In this document: piece after piece, positions 28,113 to 37,662 of the stretch | Layout of the letters: the number at the start of each line of letters is the position of its first letter | How positions within the stretch are numbered: the stretch's first letter is position 1 | Source of the DNA: a virus | Virus record (IMG/VR): IMGVR_UViG_3300008267_000518 | Coordinates: 1 to 43,620 of that record | DNA: 43,620 bases | Reading direction: 5' to 3' (one strand) | Notes under the pieces: generated by a model | Told to the model about the DNA's origin: nothing | What the model saw: only the letters and a program-made list of their open reading frames with translations | Database searches by the model: none | Made by a program: the position numbers and the translations under genes

Positions 28113-28831
28113 ATATTATAATTTTCTCCGTATTTTCTTAAATCCCAATATAATGAATTCATCTCAGAAGTCCTAAAGTAATTAAACATATTTTCTTCTG
28201 CTTTTCTACAAAATTCACTTACTCCAATATTAATTTTATTTTGCTTAAATGTTTGGGAATTTAAATGACAAATAGTATTTATATCTGAAACTATTGTTTT
28301 TAGATTATGTTGTTCAGTTATACACCCTGTATAGAAGTCATTACCCCATCCATATATTAATTCTTCGGGGTATTGTTTTATAATTTCTAAAATATCTCTA
28401 CGTAATAAAGGACATTGAAAATCAACCCATTTCACTTCTCTTAATCCTCTCCCCCAGTTCCACATTTGTTTCCAATGGCATTGTTCAACTGAAGCGTTAA
28501 TGACAGAGGGTGAATATACAGCAGCATCTGATTCTTTAGCTTCTTTTAATGATGTAGATAAAAATGAAGGACCATGAAATATTAAATCATTATTTAAAAA
28601 ATATAAATAATCATGATCAGTAGATAAAAAATAATCTATAGCTGCATTAAGACCTCCTCCAAAAAATATATTTTCTTCTAGTCTATGGGTTGTGGATTTA
28701 GCTAAAGATTCTTTTGAACCATTATCTATAACCATTAATTCACATTCATTGAATAATGGATCTCGTTTTAATTGATTAACCAAATTATCAGTTAAATCAG
28801 GTAAATTGTGGTTTAGTGTTGCTACTATCAT
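28109..28831 (-). CDS. GT2 glycosyltransferase
   Basis: 240 residues: ATLNHNLPDLTDNLVNQL, ELMVIDNGSKES, FFGGGLNAAIDYFL and LYFLNNDLIF (NND, DXD-like) are GT-A features of rhamnosyl/galactofuranosyl-type GT2 enzymes. It is one of nine sugar-transfer genes in this unit. Confidence 0.86.
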   Translation of the reverse strand: MIVATLNHNLPDLTDNLVNQLKRDPLFNECELMVIDNGSKESLAKSTTHRLEENIFFGGGLNAAIDYFLSTDHDYLYFLNNDLIFHGPSFLSTSLKEAKESDAAVYSPSVINASVEQCHWKQMWNWGRGLREVKWVDFQCPLLRRDILEIIKQYPEELIYGWGNDFYTGCITEQHNLKTIVSDINTICHLNSQTFKQNKINIGVSEFCRKAEENMFNYFRTSEMNSLYWDLRKYGENYNI

Positions 28832-28837
28832 AGTTTA

Positions 28838-29764
28838 TTAATATAAGTAATTTGTTCCTAATAAAATGTGTTCTGTTAATGATCCGGAAACTAAAGGTAC
28901 AACATGGCATTCAGTATATCTAGGCATACAATCTATTCCATATCCTCCTTGATGTCCAATAATTAATTTACTTTTTGATTTAATATAATTTTGAACTCGT
29001 AAACTAACATTAATAGTTTTAACATCAATTATTTTATTATTTGTTTTATATATAAAAGAATCATTACCTGAATAGTATAACCAAGGTAAATCATATTTAT
29101 TTATTTCATTTTGAATAAGAGATCTTTTATATTTAAGTTTTTCTGGTTTTTCTTCTTCTGAGTACCATGTATGATTTTTACCATCTCCTACTACAAATTT
29201 ATCATCTATATATAAAAACCCAAATGATTCTTCTCCAAAAATTTCTTTAATAATTTTATCTCCAATTTCTTTTTCTTCATCATCCCAATATAACTCAGGT
29301 TGGCAATCTTCCATTTCATGATCTTCAAACCTCCAAAATTTTAACATCTGTTGAATTAAAGGAATATCAGCATTATTTGAATCATATATTCTAAAATGGT
29401 CATGATATACTGGGAAATTAAGAGGTATCTCGTCTATCATCCCATCAATGTAAGGATTATTTTTAAATACTTCTATAATATTATTAAATGGGTTATTGTG
29501 TTTATAAAGCCAAGGATCTGGGGAAAAATATTTTGCTATACACTCTGGTGATGGGATCACAACAATGCTGTCAGGATATTTTTGTTTAAGGAGTCTAGGC
29601 ATAGCAGATAATATAACCCAATCTCCATATGAGTGGCATGTTCTAAATAGAATAAATTGTTTATTTTCTAAGTATTCTAGAGGTATTTTAACATCAGATG
29701 TATTAGAAAAACCTAGTTTTTTTACTTCTTCTACACCTTGAAAATATTCATTATATTGGATCAT
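28838..29764 (-). CDS. GT9/GT-B glycosyltransferase-like
   Basis: 308 residues. FRTCHSYGDWVILSAMPRLL, then KQKYPDSIVVIPSPECI, resembles the first Rossmann half of heptosyltransferase-type GT9 enzymes. The second half has LIIGHQGGYGIDCMPRYTEC, which fits the usual donor-site loop. The fold is GT-B. Donor unknown. Confidence 0.72.
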   Translation of the reverse strand: MIQYNEYFQGVEEVKKLGFSNTSDVKIPLEYLENKQFILFRTCHSYGDWVILSAMPRLLKQKYPDSIVVIPSPECIAKYFSPDPWLYKHNNPFNNIIEVFKNNPYIDGMIDEIPLNFPVYHDHFRIYDSNNADIPLIQQMLKFWRFEDHEMEDCQPELYWDDEEKEIGDKIIKEIFGEESFGFLYIDDKFVVGDGKNHTWYSEEEKPEKLKYKRSLIQNEINKYDLPWLYYSGNDSFIYKTNNKIIDVKTINVSLRVQNYIKSKSKLIIGHQGGYGIDCMPRYTECHVVPLVSGSLTEHILLGTNYLY

Positions 29765-29766
29765 TT

Positions 29767-30861
29767 TTAAATTAAATTAACTTTTTCAAAATAAGTATCT
29801 GGGAATAATGGATTAAAAATTTCTTGAGTCCAAAAACAACATATCAAATCATCATCTCCAATATTTTTTAAAGAATGAGTATACATTACAGGCATATCAA
29901 TAGTTAAATCATCACTATCATTAATAACCCAACTAAGAATTTCTTCACTATCTATTTTTCTCATTTCAATTAAGGCTGTTCCTTTTAAAATCATAAATCT
30001 TTCAATTTTATCAAAATGAAAATGATTTCCTCTAGTAATATTAGGTTTAGTGACTGAGTAAAACATTTGAGTTTGACTTGATTCACATTTTAAAATTTCT
30101 ATTAAATATCCTCTATCATCTATTTTTCTAGTTAATTGAGATAAAGGACTAATATAACTTCTAAATGTATTAAATAAATTAATATTGAATTTATCATTTA
30201 ATTCAGGCAATATTCCACTTTTATTATATAGTTCATTAAAATGATTTAATCTACTTAAAATCTCAGATACATTTATATTGTATATATATTCTTCAAATGA
30301 TTTTTCTTGAGTTTGAATAATAGAATCATATAATATTTCACATACATCTTGCACATATATTAATGGTACTTTATTATCTTTAATTATCTCAGGACTATTT
30401 CCTTTAGATATTTTATCACAAAAAGTAGCAACAAATGAATTATAATTAGGTTTACAAAAAGGTCCAAATACATTTGGTATTTTTAAAGAAATAAATTCTT
30501 TACCTTTTTCATTACAATGTTCTTTAATTAATTTAGATGCTTCAATTTTAGAATTTCCATAATTATTATTTAAAGACTCTTGAATAGATGATATAAAAAT
30601 AACATTAGGTGTTATTTTATTTTCATTAAAAATATTAATTAAATCTTTAGCTAAATTAATATTTCCATCATATACTTCTTGATCGTTTTCTCCTCTATTA
30701 ACTCCAGCTAAATGTATTACCCAGTCAGTATTTGTAAATTTTTTAGATTCATTTTGGAAATTTCTTCCAACAGAAATTACGTTTTCTTTTTTTATCCATT
30801 TTAGATATTGAGTAAGATGGTAACCTATAAATCCTTTTTCTCCTGTTAATATAATATTCAT
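29767..30861 (-). CDS. CapF/WbjC-like reductase with cupin
   Basis: 364 residues. An N-terminal SDR domain (LTGEKGFIGYHL Rossmann loop; NNYGNSKIEASKLI YxxxK; KIPNVFGPFCKPNY) is followed by a C-terminal cupin (about 240-364: GNHFHFDKIERFMILKG, THSLKNIG). This two-domain plan is that of CapF/WbjC, which makes UDP-6-deoxy amino sugars of the L-talo/L-fuco series from the CapE product. The partner CapE-like gene lies directly upstream. Confidence 0.85.
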   Translation of the reverse strand: MNIILTGEKGFIGYHLTQYLKWIKKENVISVGRNFQNESKKFTNTDWVIHLAGVNRGENDQEVYDGNINLAKDLINIFNENKITPNVIFISSIQESLNNNYGNSKIEASKLIKEHCNEKGKEFISLKIPNVFGPFCKPNYNSFVATFCDKISKGNSPEIIKDNKVPLIYVQDVCEILYDSIIQTQEKSFEEYIYNINVSEILSRLNHFNELYNKSGILPELNDKFNINLFNTFRSYISPLSQLTRKIDDRGYLIEILKCESSQTQMFYSVTKPNITRGNHFHFDKIERFMILKGTALIEMRKIDSEEILSWVINDSDDLTIDMPVMYTHSLKNIGDDDLICCFWTQEIFNPLFPDTYFEKVNLI

Positions 30862-31803
30862 TTAGTAAGATTTGAAATATTCATAACTTTGTAAAATTGT
30901 TTCTAATTCTTGTTTATTAACTACTGTTATATCTGATGTAAATTCTTCCCAACTGAATTTATTTGGGATTGAGTTTATATCTTTATAATGCATATAATAC
31001 ACATCATTTTTATTATTATAGAATGTACGAGGTACTTCTTCTTTAGATATCATCACTTCATGAAGTTTTTCTGATATACGTGGTTCTCCTAATTCATATT
31101 CTAGACCAAATTTTTCTTTATAAATTTCAAATAAATCTTGAACTTTAAAACTTTTTAAATTTGGTATAATATTATATCCTGTAGTGTGTAATCCATATTC
31201 AATTAAATCAATTGCTTGTTCTATATCTATCATAAAACGAGTCATTTGAGGAGAGTATAATTTTAATTTATATTTTTTTCTAATAGCATCCCAAATTAAA
31301 GGAATAATACTTCCTGTACTATTTAATACATTCCCATATACTGCTGTTGATAATTTTACATTTGATTTCTCAGCATCAACTATAAATGCTTCACCTGCTA
31401 TAAATTTCATTGAACCATATAGTGTTGTAGCTGCTCTACTTTTATCTGATGATATAAAACACGCTGCTTCAAAATTATTTTCCTCAGCTACTCTTCTAGA
31501 GTTGATAGCTCCATTAACTATCACTTGAACTCCCTCCTCAACATTTTGATCTACAGCTTCTATTTGTTTTAAAGAAGCAGCAAAAATACCTATATTATGT
31601 CCAGCTGATGCTCTTTTTAAAAGATCATAATTACGTACATCACCTATAATACAATTTATGTTAGGGAATTGTTTTTTTAAATAATAATGTTTTGCTTCAT
31701 CTCGACTATATATAGTGATTTCATTGTCATTATAATAACGTTTAACTAAATTACTACCTAAATATCCTGCTCCTCCAGTTATAAAAATTTTTTTACCCTT
31801 CAT
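30862..31803 (-). CDS. CapE/FnlA-like UDP-GlcNAc dehydratase/epimerase
   Basis: 313 residues. TGGAGYLGSNLV NAD loop, IIGDVRNYDLL, CFISSDKSRAATTLYGSMK (YxxxK) and TAVYGNVLNSTGSIIPLI are features of the small FlaA1/CapE/WbjB SDR group (4,6-dehydratase with 5-epimerase). It would supply the substrate for the adjacent CapF-like enzyme. It sits one base from the CapF start. Confidence 0.86.
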   Translation of the reverse strand: MKGKKIFITGGAGYLGSNLVKRYYNDNEITIYSRDEAKHYYLKKQFPNINCIIGDVRNYDLLKRASAGHNIGIFAASLKQIEAVDQNVEEGVQVIVNGAINSRRVAEENNFEAACFISSDKSRAATTLYGSMKFIAGEAFIVDAEKSNVKLSTAVYGNVLNSTGSIIPLIWDAIRKKYKLKLYSPQMTRFMIDIEQAIDLIEYGLHTTGYNIIPNLKSFKVQDLFEIYKEKFGLEYELGEPRISEKLHEVMISKEEVPRTFYNNKNDVYYMHYKDINSIPNKFSWEEFTSDITVVNKQELETILQSYEYFKSY

Positions 31804-31806
31804 ATT

Positions 31807-32658
31807 TTAATTAAATTTAGTTATCATTCCATATTGATCAAATATAGGTAATTTTCCCCACTTTGCCAACCATTTTTTAATATTTTTTTGTTCTGATTCT
31901 TTTTGTCTTTGTGATGTTTGGCCATTATTCTCTTCTAAACGATGTGAACCTCTTGCTCCAAAATGCCAAACTAAAGAATTACTTGTTAATATAAATTTAT
32001 ATCCCTCATTTAACATTCGTAAAAATAAATCCATATCATCATATGAAGCTGGGGTAAATAATGGGTCATTACCTCCTATAAAATCCCAATCTATTTTCTT
32101 AATTAAACCTGATACTCCCTCACCTTTTGGGATCTCAATATTTGGGTTCATATTTTTAAATTCACTCGCCCATTCTTCAAATATTTCTTGTTGAAAATCA
32201 TTATAATACGCTCCAAAATAATCTGGTGAGACTAATAATGTTCCTGGGCGTTGGTTTGGATCATTAAACATATTGGGTTCTATTCTATGAGAAGATACCC
32301 ATAACTTTTTATTTGGATATTTTTGAGCTATTTTTAAAGTCTCTATATCCCAATCCTTAGTCACATAAAAATCAGAGTGTAAAAACATTATATACTCAGT
32401 TTTAACATGCTCAGCACACACATTCATTCCACCTCCAATGCCTCTAACTTCAATATTTTTAGGTTCAATTAATAATGTTAAATTATATTTATCCTTATTT
32501 TCAAATAACCATTCATTAGTACCATCAGTACAGTTCTCAGCATGTATAATGAATGGAGCATCTTTAAAATAGCTATTTTTTCTAACTGAGTCAATTGCTA
32601 TTTTAAGATATGGAAGATTGTTATATGTAGATATACAAAAAGTTATTAAATTATTCAT
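31807..32658 (-). CDS. GT2 glycosyltransferase
   Basis: 283 residues: ITFCISTYNNLPYLKIAIDS, FIIHAENCTDGTNEW, MFLHSDFYVTKDW (SDF, DXD-like) and FIGGNDPLFTPASYDDMDLF. It is the same type as the gene at 23399, probably a distant paralogue. ATG follows closely after the upstream GT. Confidence 0.86.
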   Translation of the reverse strand: MNNLITFCISTYNNLPYLKIAIDSVRKNSYFKDAPFIIHAENCTDGTNEWLFENKDKYNLTLLIEPKNIEVRGIGGGMNVCAEHVKTEYIMFLHSDFYVTKDWDIETLKIAQKYPNKKLWVSSHRIEPNMFNDPNQRPGTLLVSPDYFGAYYNDFQQEIFEEWASEFKNMNPNIEIPKGEGVSGLIKKIDWDFIGGNDPLFTPASYDDMDLFLRMLNEGYKFILTSNSLVWHFGARGSHRLEENNGQTSQRQKESEQKNIKKWLAKWGKLPIFDQYGMITKFN

Positions 32659-32665
32659 ATTTAGT

Positions 32666-33283
32666 TTATAACTTACTATAAAAATTATTTTGTTTTTCTT
32701 GTCTATCTATTGTTTTGTAATGATATAGAGCATATTCTTCTAATTCAGGTAAATTAGCGTATGTTTTATAACCATCTAAAATCTCATGTAATTTGTTTTT
32801 CCATTCAATTCCAGAATTATTTTTGTATATTCTCCATTGATGATCAGGCCACTGTACCCATCCTTTTTCATTTTGTTTCCATCCCCAATGTTGTAGATGT
32901 TGAGGAGTGATACCTTGAACTATATTTACTCTTGGAACTAAAACAACATCTACATTATTTTCTAATATAGAATGTAAATTTTCAATTAACAATTCATTAG
33001 GTAACTCATCAGCGTCAATCTGAAAGATATAGTCACCGGAACATATTTTAGTTAATTCATTTTTCCAATCAGCAAAATGTCCTTGAAATGTACTTTCTTT
33101 TAAAGTAATCCAATTAGCAGATGAATATCTATGTATTTGGTCTAATAATTCTTGAGATGCTTTTGGCTTGTCTAATAAAACACAAATTTCATCTTCAGGA
33201 CGTTTATATTGGTGGAGAAAAGGAACTAGACGTTTTATTTCGTCTAGTTCATTACATACTGTTATTGCGTAACTAATTCTCAT
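32666..33283 (-). CDS. GT2 glycosyltransferase
   Basis: 205 residues: ISYAITVCNELDEIKRLV, DEICVLLDKPKASQEL, GDYIFQIDADELPNELLI (IDADE metal site) and WPDHQWRIYKNN. GT-A of a type seen in LPS/capsule clusters. It is the first gene of the 10-kb glycan operon; the -7 box of P20 ends five bases before the ATG, so its mRNA may be leaderless. Confidence 0.86.
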   Translation of the reverse strand: MRISYAITVCNELDEIKRLVPFLHQYKRPEDEICVLLDKPKASQELLDQIHRYSSANWITLKESTFQGHFADWKNELTKICSGDYIFQIDADELPNELLIENLHSILENNVDVVLVPRVNIVQGITPQHLQHWGWKQNEKGWVQWPDHQWRIYKNNSGIEWKNKLHEILDGYKTYANLPELEEYALYHYKTIDRQEKQNNFYSKL

Positions 33284-33287
33284 AATT

Positions 33288-33319
33288 GCAATATAATAAT
33301 TTTTTACTTAAAGCCAAGT
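33288..33319 (-). promoter_or_regulatory. promoter P20 (glycan operon)
   Basis: CTTGGC-N17-TATATTGC on the minus strand; the only 17-base spacer of the set. It drives the operon from 33283 down to 23399. Confidence 0.75.
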
Positions 33320-33778
33320 TTAAGGTAATAATCCTATATATGAGAGAGCATCCATAAAGTCTCGTTCTTCAAAATGCTGGATGGAAGTCATATCCATTCT
33401 ATATTCATAGAATTTACCTGGTTGTTTAGGAATTGGATATTTTTCTTTTTCCTCTTCTGTTACTGGAGTAGCTTTTACAGCTGCCCATTTCCAGTTTGAA
33501 GCCTCTACTCCATTTGCAAACACCATACCTTGTTTAGGTTCATTGATTGTTTGAGGAAGCCATATTAAATCTGTTTCTTCATCTTTCCAAGCTAATGCTT
33601 TATATAACTCAGGTAATGTTTCTATTTGTTCTTTATAGAACTCACTATCCTCAGTCATTAAACTATTAGTCCAGTATCCACAAGATAAAGATGAATATAA
33701 TTTAATTGTAGGTGAAACTTCTGTTACATAACATAAATCTCCTCCTGATTTAGGACAGTTGATTATTTGATCAGTCAT
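33320..33778 (-). CDS. conserved phage protein, unknown
   Basis: 152 residues: NCPKSGGDLCYVTEVSPTIK, LSLSCGYWTNSLM-like tract (C33 region), DSEFYKEQIETLPELYKALAW, TINEPKQGMVFANG and the end DFMDALSYIGLL. I recognise this as a family spread through large phages with no known role. It overlaps the GT4 gene by 8 bases. Confidence 0.8.
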   Translation of the reverse strand: MTDQIINCPKSGGDLCYVTEVSPTIKLYSSLSCGYWTNSLMTEDSEFYKEQIETLPELYKALAWKDEETDLIWLPQTINEPKQGMVFANGVEASNWKWAAVKATPVTEEEKEKYPIPKQPGKFYEYRMDMTSIQHFEERDFMDALSYIGLLP

Positions 33779-35078
33779 TTTCTATTTTTTTAAGTTTTGG
33801 TAATTCAATTTTCTTTAATTGAGGTAATTTTAGTTCTACTTGTTTTGGAAACTCAGGAACATATTTTGTTAATATAGTATCTATTTGTTCCTTCATTTTT
33901 TCAAAACTAAAATTATTTTTACTATATGAACCTTGCATTTTAGCTTTTTCAGTATAGTTTTTATAATTTTCAAATACATCTTTTAGATATGCTCCCGCCT
34001 GACCTGTATCTACGGACATCCATTGTGATTCTTTTAGTAACATATTGTTAGCAGCACTTGGATGAACATTTGTTAAATTACCAGGCAGTAGTATAGACAT
34101 ATTTGATTTTAAGAAATCAATATGACCGCTCCATGCTGTTGTGATAATTGGTTTCTTGGTTAAACTGAATTCTAATAATGGACGTCCGAATCCTTCACCT
34201 TTAGTTAAGTTTACCATTGCCTTTACTTTAGAGTGGTTATATAACTCGTTCATCTCAGAGTCACTAAATTCTCCATGTAATAAATAAATGTTTGGTAAAT
34301 CAACTGAATTAACGGTATTTTTGATAAAATTAATCTTTTTTAATATCTCATCTCTATCCATATAAGAGGAACCTACTTGAGATGTTTTTAAGATAAGAGC
34401 GGGACGTTGTTTTTTATTTTTAAATAATTCATAGAATGCTTTAATTAGTAATCCAACATTTTTTCTATCCTCACCTATATCACCTTGCATCCAATGTCCT
34501 ACAAACAAGTAACAGAATTGTTCTTTAATATCATCTAAGTTGATGTTTTTAATTTCACTCTTATCTATTGTTTTATAAACATTTGTATCTACACCCTCAA
34601 ATAATACTTCAAGTGGTTTTTCAACTTTAACTTCTCCTACTTGCTGGTTAGTACGTTGATCTACTTTAGATAACACTGTATTAACAAATGTTGATTTAGA
34701 GTGTTCAGAAGATGTTAATGTTAAATCCATTCTATTAATACCCTCAATCCAATCACCAGGAGATAAAGTAGTCTCAATACCTGCTGTTACTCCAATATTA
34801 AATTTACCTACACGTTGAAATTCATTTGGTACTGTAATTTGCATCCAAATTTCAGGTTGTTTAGGTAATTGTGGTGAATTTAAGAAATAACTTTTTAAAA
34901 ATGACCATTCTGGATTATCATCTGTGAAACCCCAAGGTGTATTACCCCACATTTGAGGAGCAATTTTAACATCATACTTATCAGTTTCAATAATTGCTTT
35001 AACTAAATCTCGAGAACGTGCGCCATATCCTGAGTATGTGTCTACAGGAGCGCTTATAATAAACATTGGTTTGCTCAT
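33771..35078 (-). CDS. GT4 glycosyltransferase
   Basis: 435 residues, GT-B fold: SAPVDTYSGYGARSRDLVKA at the N-terminus and, in the C-terminal half, VNLTKGEGFGRPLLEFSLT followed by PIITTAWSGHIDFL, the GT4 donor-site motif (E-x7-E: EGFGRPLLE). The tail has a short repeat (LKKIELPKLKKIE). It is in one operon with the next GT4 gene. Confidence 0.9.
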   Translation of the reverse strand: MSKPMFIISAPVDTYSGYGARSRDLVKAIIETDKYDVKIAPQMWGNTPWGFTDDNPEWSFLKSYFLNSPQLPKQPEIWMQITVPNEFQRVGKFNIGVTAGIETTLSPGDWIEGINRMDLTLTSSEHSKSTFVNTVLSKVDQRTNQQVGEVKVEKPLEVLFEGVDTNVYKTIDKSEIKNINLDDIKEQFCYLFVGHWMQGDIGEDRKNVGLLIKAFYELFKNKKQRPALILKTSQVGSSYMDRDEILKKINFIKNTVNSVDLPNIYLLHGEFSDSEMNELYNHSKVKAMVNLTKGEGFGRPLLEFSLTKKPIITTAWSGHIDFLKSNMSILLPGNLTNVHPSAANNMLLKESQWMSVDTGQAGAYLKDVFENYKNYTEKAKMQGSYSKNNFSFEKMKEQIDTILTKYVPEFPKQVELKLPQLKKIELPKLKKIEND

Positions 35079-35079
35079 T

Positions 35080-36513
35080 TTAATATACTAATTTATGTGG
35101 TACAACTTTTATTTCAGTTTGATTAGTGTTAACTAATTCATATTTTTCTCTTGGTTTCCAAGTAGCAAATAAATTGTCTAATGTTTCAATAACTCTAGCT
35201 CCCATTTTTTCACTTGTAAATCCTGCTTCATCTCCTAAAGCCCATTCACGACCTGCTAATCCTCGTGCTTGTCTTTCTTCTTTAGATAATTGATATACTT
35301 TATTGATTTGTTCAGCAGCATCTTCTGCTGTACATCTATCATCCCAAATATAAGGTGTTAATGGAGAACCTTGAATTGAACGGTTAGTCGGGTAGACTGG
35401 GAATGCCCATTCACCATGTTCTTTAATTGTACCATTATGGTTTGAAGGAAAATCAGCATCAAAATCAATCCATTTATTATTTTTAGAGAAGCGCATTTGA
35501 TCTTGCATTCCTCCAGTTACATTAGCAATAATTGGTTTGCCTGATAGAATAGCTTCAGTTAAACTTAATCCCCAACCTTCATTACTTGTTAATAGAATTT
35601 GACAATCAGTACTATTATAAAGTAAATTCATTTGGTCAGATGGAAGTGCTTGATTAGAGAATATAATATTATATTTCTCATCATTACCAAATAACATTTC
35701 TTTAACCGCTCCTAAATCTGTACCATTTTCATCTACTACTTGAGTATGTAAAACAAAAGCACAACGTTTTGCTTGTTCTTCAGATAACTGATCTATGAAC
35801 AATTTATAAGCTAACATTGTATCAGGAATTTGTTTTCTTCTGATGTTTCGAGAATTAAAGAATAAAGCAAAATCAATTTCTTTTCCTCCAAATAATTTTT
35901 TCTTAAACTCTACTAGTTCAGGAGTATTATCAAGAGGTTTAAATATATCATGATTTAAACCATGAGGAACATATTCTATGATTTTATTTTTAGCTTTATC
36001 ACCTAATACTAATTCATTGATGTTTTTAGTTTGTTTTGAAATAGCTAATAATGCATCACATGATTCATAAAATGCTTTATTATATAGTGGTGCTGGGTAG
36101 TCATCCCAAATATTCAAATATACAATAGGCATCTTTCTTCTAATCTCATTCTCAATCTGGAATAACCAAGTGAAATATCTTGGATCTGTGATTAAGAATA
36201 TAGCATCTGGTTTTTCAGTGGTAATCAGTTGTCTAATTAAGCGAGCATCTCCATATCCGTGAGTTGGATATAAAGTAACTGAGCTGTCAGTTAAACCAGT
36301 GTTATTGTTTGTGTCTTGAGATAAATCTAATCGTTTACCTTGTTCAGGATGATTTATAGCACCACCTACATTGACCCAATTAAAATGTTGGGCTGTATGT
36401 AATACTAATTCTCTAGCTACTGTAGCTACTCCTGAGTGTACTCTTATATCATCGCATATAAGAAGTATTTTTTTCCTCTCATTTTGAGGTAAATACGCAA
36501 AACTTGAATTCAT
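35080..36513 (-). CDS. GT4 glycosyltransferase
   Basis: 477 residues, GT-B fold: ILLICDDIRVHSGVATVARE, then YLNIWDDYPAPLYNKAFYES, the donor site TSNEGWGLSLTEAILSGKPI (E-x7-E: EGWGLSLTE) and NVTGGMQDQM. It is the same type as the gene at 33771, probably an ancient duplicate. It starts after a small RHH gene. Confidence 0.9.
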   Translation of the reverse strand: MNSSFAYLPQNERKKILLICDDIRVHSGVATVARELVLHTAQHFNWVNVGGAINHPEQGKRLDLSQDTNNNTGLTDSSVTLYPTHGYGDARLIRQLITTEKPDAIFLITDPRYFTWLFQIENEIRRKMPIVYLNIWDDYPAPLYNKAFYESCDALLAISKQTKNINELVLGDKAKNKIIEYVPHGLNHDIFKPLDNTPELVEFKKKLFGGKEIDFALFFNSRNIRRKQIPDTMLAYKLFIDQLSEEQAKRCAFVLHTQVVDENGTDLGAVKEMLFGNDEKYNIIFSNQALPSDQMNLLYNSTDCQILLTSNEGWGLSLTEAILSGKPIIANVTGGMQDQMRFSKNNKWIDFDADFPSNHNGTIKEHGEWAFPVYPTNRSIQGSPLTPYIWDDRCTAEDAAEQINKVYQLSKEERQARGLAGREWALGDEAGFTSEKMGARVIETLDNLFATWKPREKYELVNTNQTEIKVVPHKLVY

Positions 36514-36521
36514 AAAACTGT

Positions 36522-36701
36522 TTATCGTTCTAATTTATTGTGATTGTGAATTGATTTTCTAAATTCTTCGTCTGTAAGATATAAATGAATTGTGCGCTCG
36601 GCAAGCTTTTGTAAAGAAAATTTATGTTTAACACAACTTACTTTAAAATCTTCCCATAACGTTTCATCTATTTTAACAGAAGTCGTATGTTGATTTTTCA
36701 T
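36522..36701 (-). CDS. ribbon-helix-helix-type small protein
   Basis: 59 residues: QHTTSVKIDETLWEDFKVSC (strand plus first helix), then KHKFSLQKLAERTIHLYLTD (second helix) is the RHH/CopG pattern of dimeric DNA binders. The start at 36701 is chosen because the longer frame has no family match. It lies between nuclease and glycosyltransferase genes and could regulate the nearby unit. Confidence 0.75.
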   Translation of the reverse strand: MKNQHTTSVKIDETLWEDFKVSCVKHKFSLQKLAERTIHLYLTDEEFRKSIHNHNKLER

Positions 36702-36732
36702 AACATTATTTTTGTATATAAATATATAAGAA

Positions 36733-37662
36733 TTATTTAGAACATAAATCTCTTTTATCATTAAATGGACAGTATTTGCAATTTTCATTGACTGTTATAG
36801 GATATTTATTATCCTTATAAGTTCCATCTTGATTAAAACTATGTTCTATAAATTCATTTAAAGCAGTGACTGCTTTTTTCATCTTAATTTTTCCACTTGG
36901 TGGAGCAAATTCTTGAATTCTACTTTGAGGAAATTCACTTTCTTCCCATATTTTTCTTTTTAAGATAAAAAACTCAACCTCAATATTATCTTCAGGAATA
37001 TCAAATTGCTTACTAAAGCCATTTTTATAAAGTATTAATTGAAATTGTTTACCTTCATCTTTCTTAGTCTTATCATTCCATCCCCTAGTAGATGTTTTAA
37101 AGTCGATTATCTTAAATGTATTTGTAGGTTCATGATATAATACCAAATCAAGATAACCTTTGTATAACACATTTTTAAATTTGTTATCTGGTACTATTAC
37201 TATAGGTAGTTCACATGCTACTAAAAACCATCCTCGTTTACTAAAGTATTGTCCTCGTTTTTTCTTAAAGAAATTAATAATAGCTATTCCATCATCAAAA
37301 AATTCTCTCATCTCAACTGATGAACTAAAATGAGTACTACTATTAGATTTGTATTCTTTTAAATATGTTTCTCTAAATCGTTCTTCAAAATATTCTTCTA
37401 CATTAAATCTATCAGCTTCAGCAGCACTTTGTTCAAACATTATTGTTATATAGTGCTGTAATGCTTCATGCATTGCAGTTCCAAATACTGTATGGATAGT
37501 TGAAGTATATTGTTGTAATCCATCTTTATAAAGTAATTCCCATTTATGAGGACATTCTTTAAAAATAGAGAACTGGCTATAAGATATATTCTTTTGGAAA
37601 GCGTAGTTTACTTCTTGTGGAGTATAGCTTTGTATTCTTTTAACAATCGATGGGACTTTCAC
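36733..37662 (-). CDS. PD-(D/E)XK nuclease with Fe-S cysteines (RecB/Cas4-like)
   Basis: 309 residues. SQFSIFKECPHKWELLYKDG (C37), VFGTAMHEALQHYI, then YKGYLDLVLYHEPTNTFKI with IIDFKTSTRG is the PD-(D/E)XK core. The C-terminus has ENCKYCPFNDKRDLC (C295, C298, C307). Four cysteines in this arrangement hold a 4Fe-4S cluster in Cas4/AddB-type nucleases. Probable role: exonuclease in phage recombination and replication. It overlaps the MazG-like gene by 23 bases. Confidence 0.88.
   Translation of the reverse strand: MKVPSIVKRIQSYTPQEVNYAFQKNISYSQFSIFKECPHKWELLYKDGLQQYTSTIHTVFGTAMHEALQHYITIMFEQSAAEADRFNVEEYFEERFRETYLKEYKSNSSTHFSSSVEMREFFDDGIAIINFFKKKRGQYFSKRGWFLVACELPIVIVPDNKFKNVLYKGYLDLVLYHEPTNTFKIIDFKTSTRGWNDKTKKDEGKQFQLILYKNGFSKQFDIPEDNIEVEFFILKRKIWEESEFPQSRIQEFAPPSGKIKMKKAVTALNEFIEHSFNQDGTYKDNKYPITVNENCKYCPFNDKRDLCSK

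Noticed and set aside
33296-33320. Terminator hairpin at P20
   Set aside because: CTTAAA/TTTAAG can pair, but the stem is A/T only and followed by A rather than T on the minus strand.
26395-36513. DNA glucosylation system like T4
   Set aside because: No hydroxymethylase, dCTPase or alpha/beta-glucosyltransferase signature in the window; the enzymes look like capsule/LPS types.
36733-37662. Cas4 of a CRISPR adaptation module
   Set aside because: No cas1/cas2 or repeats nearby; the neighbours are replication genes, so a recombination nuclease is more likely.
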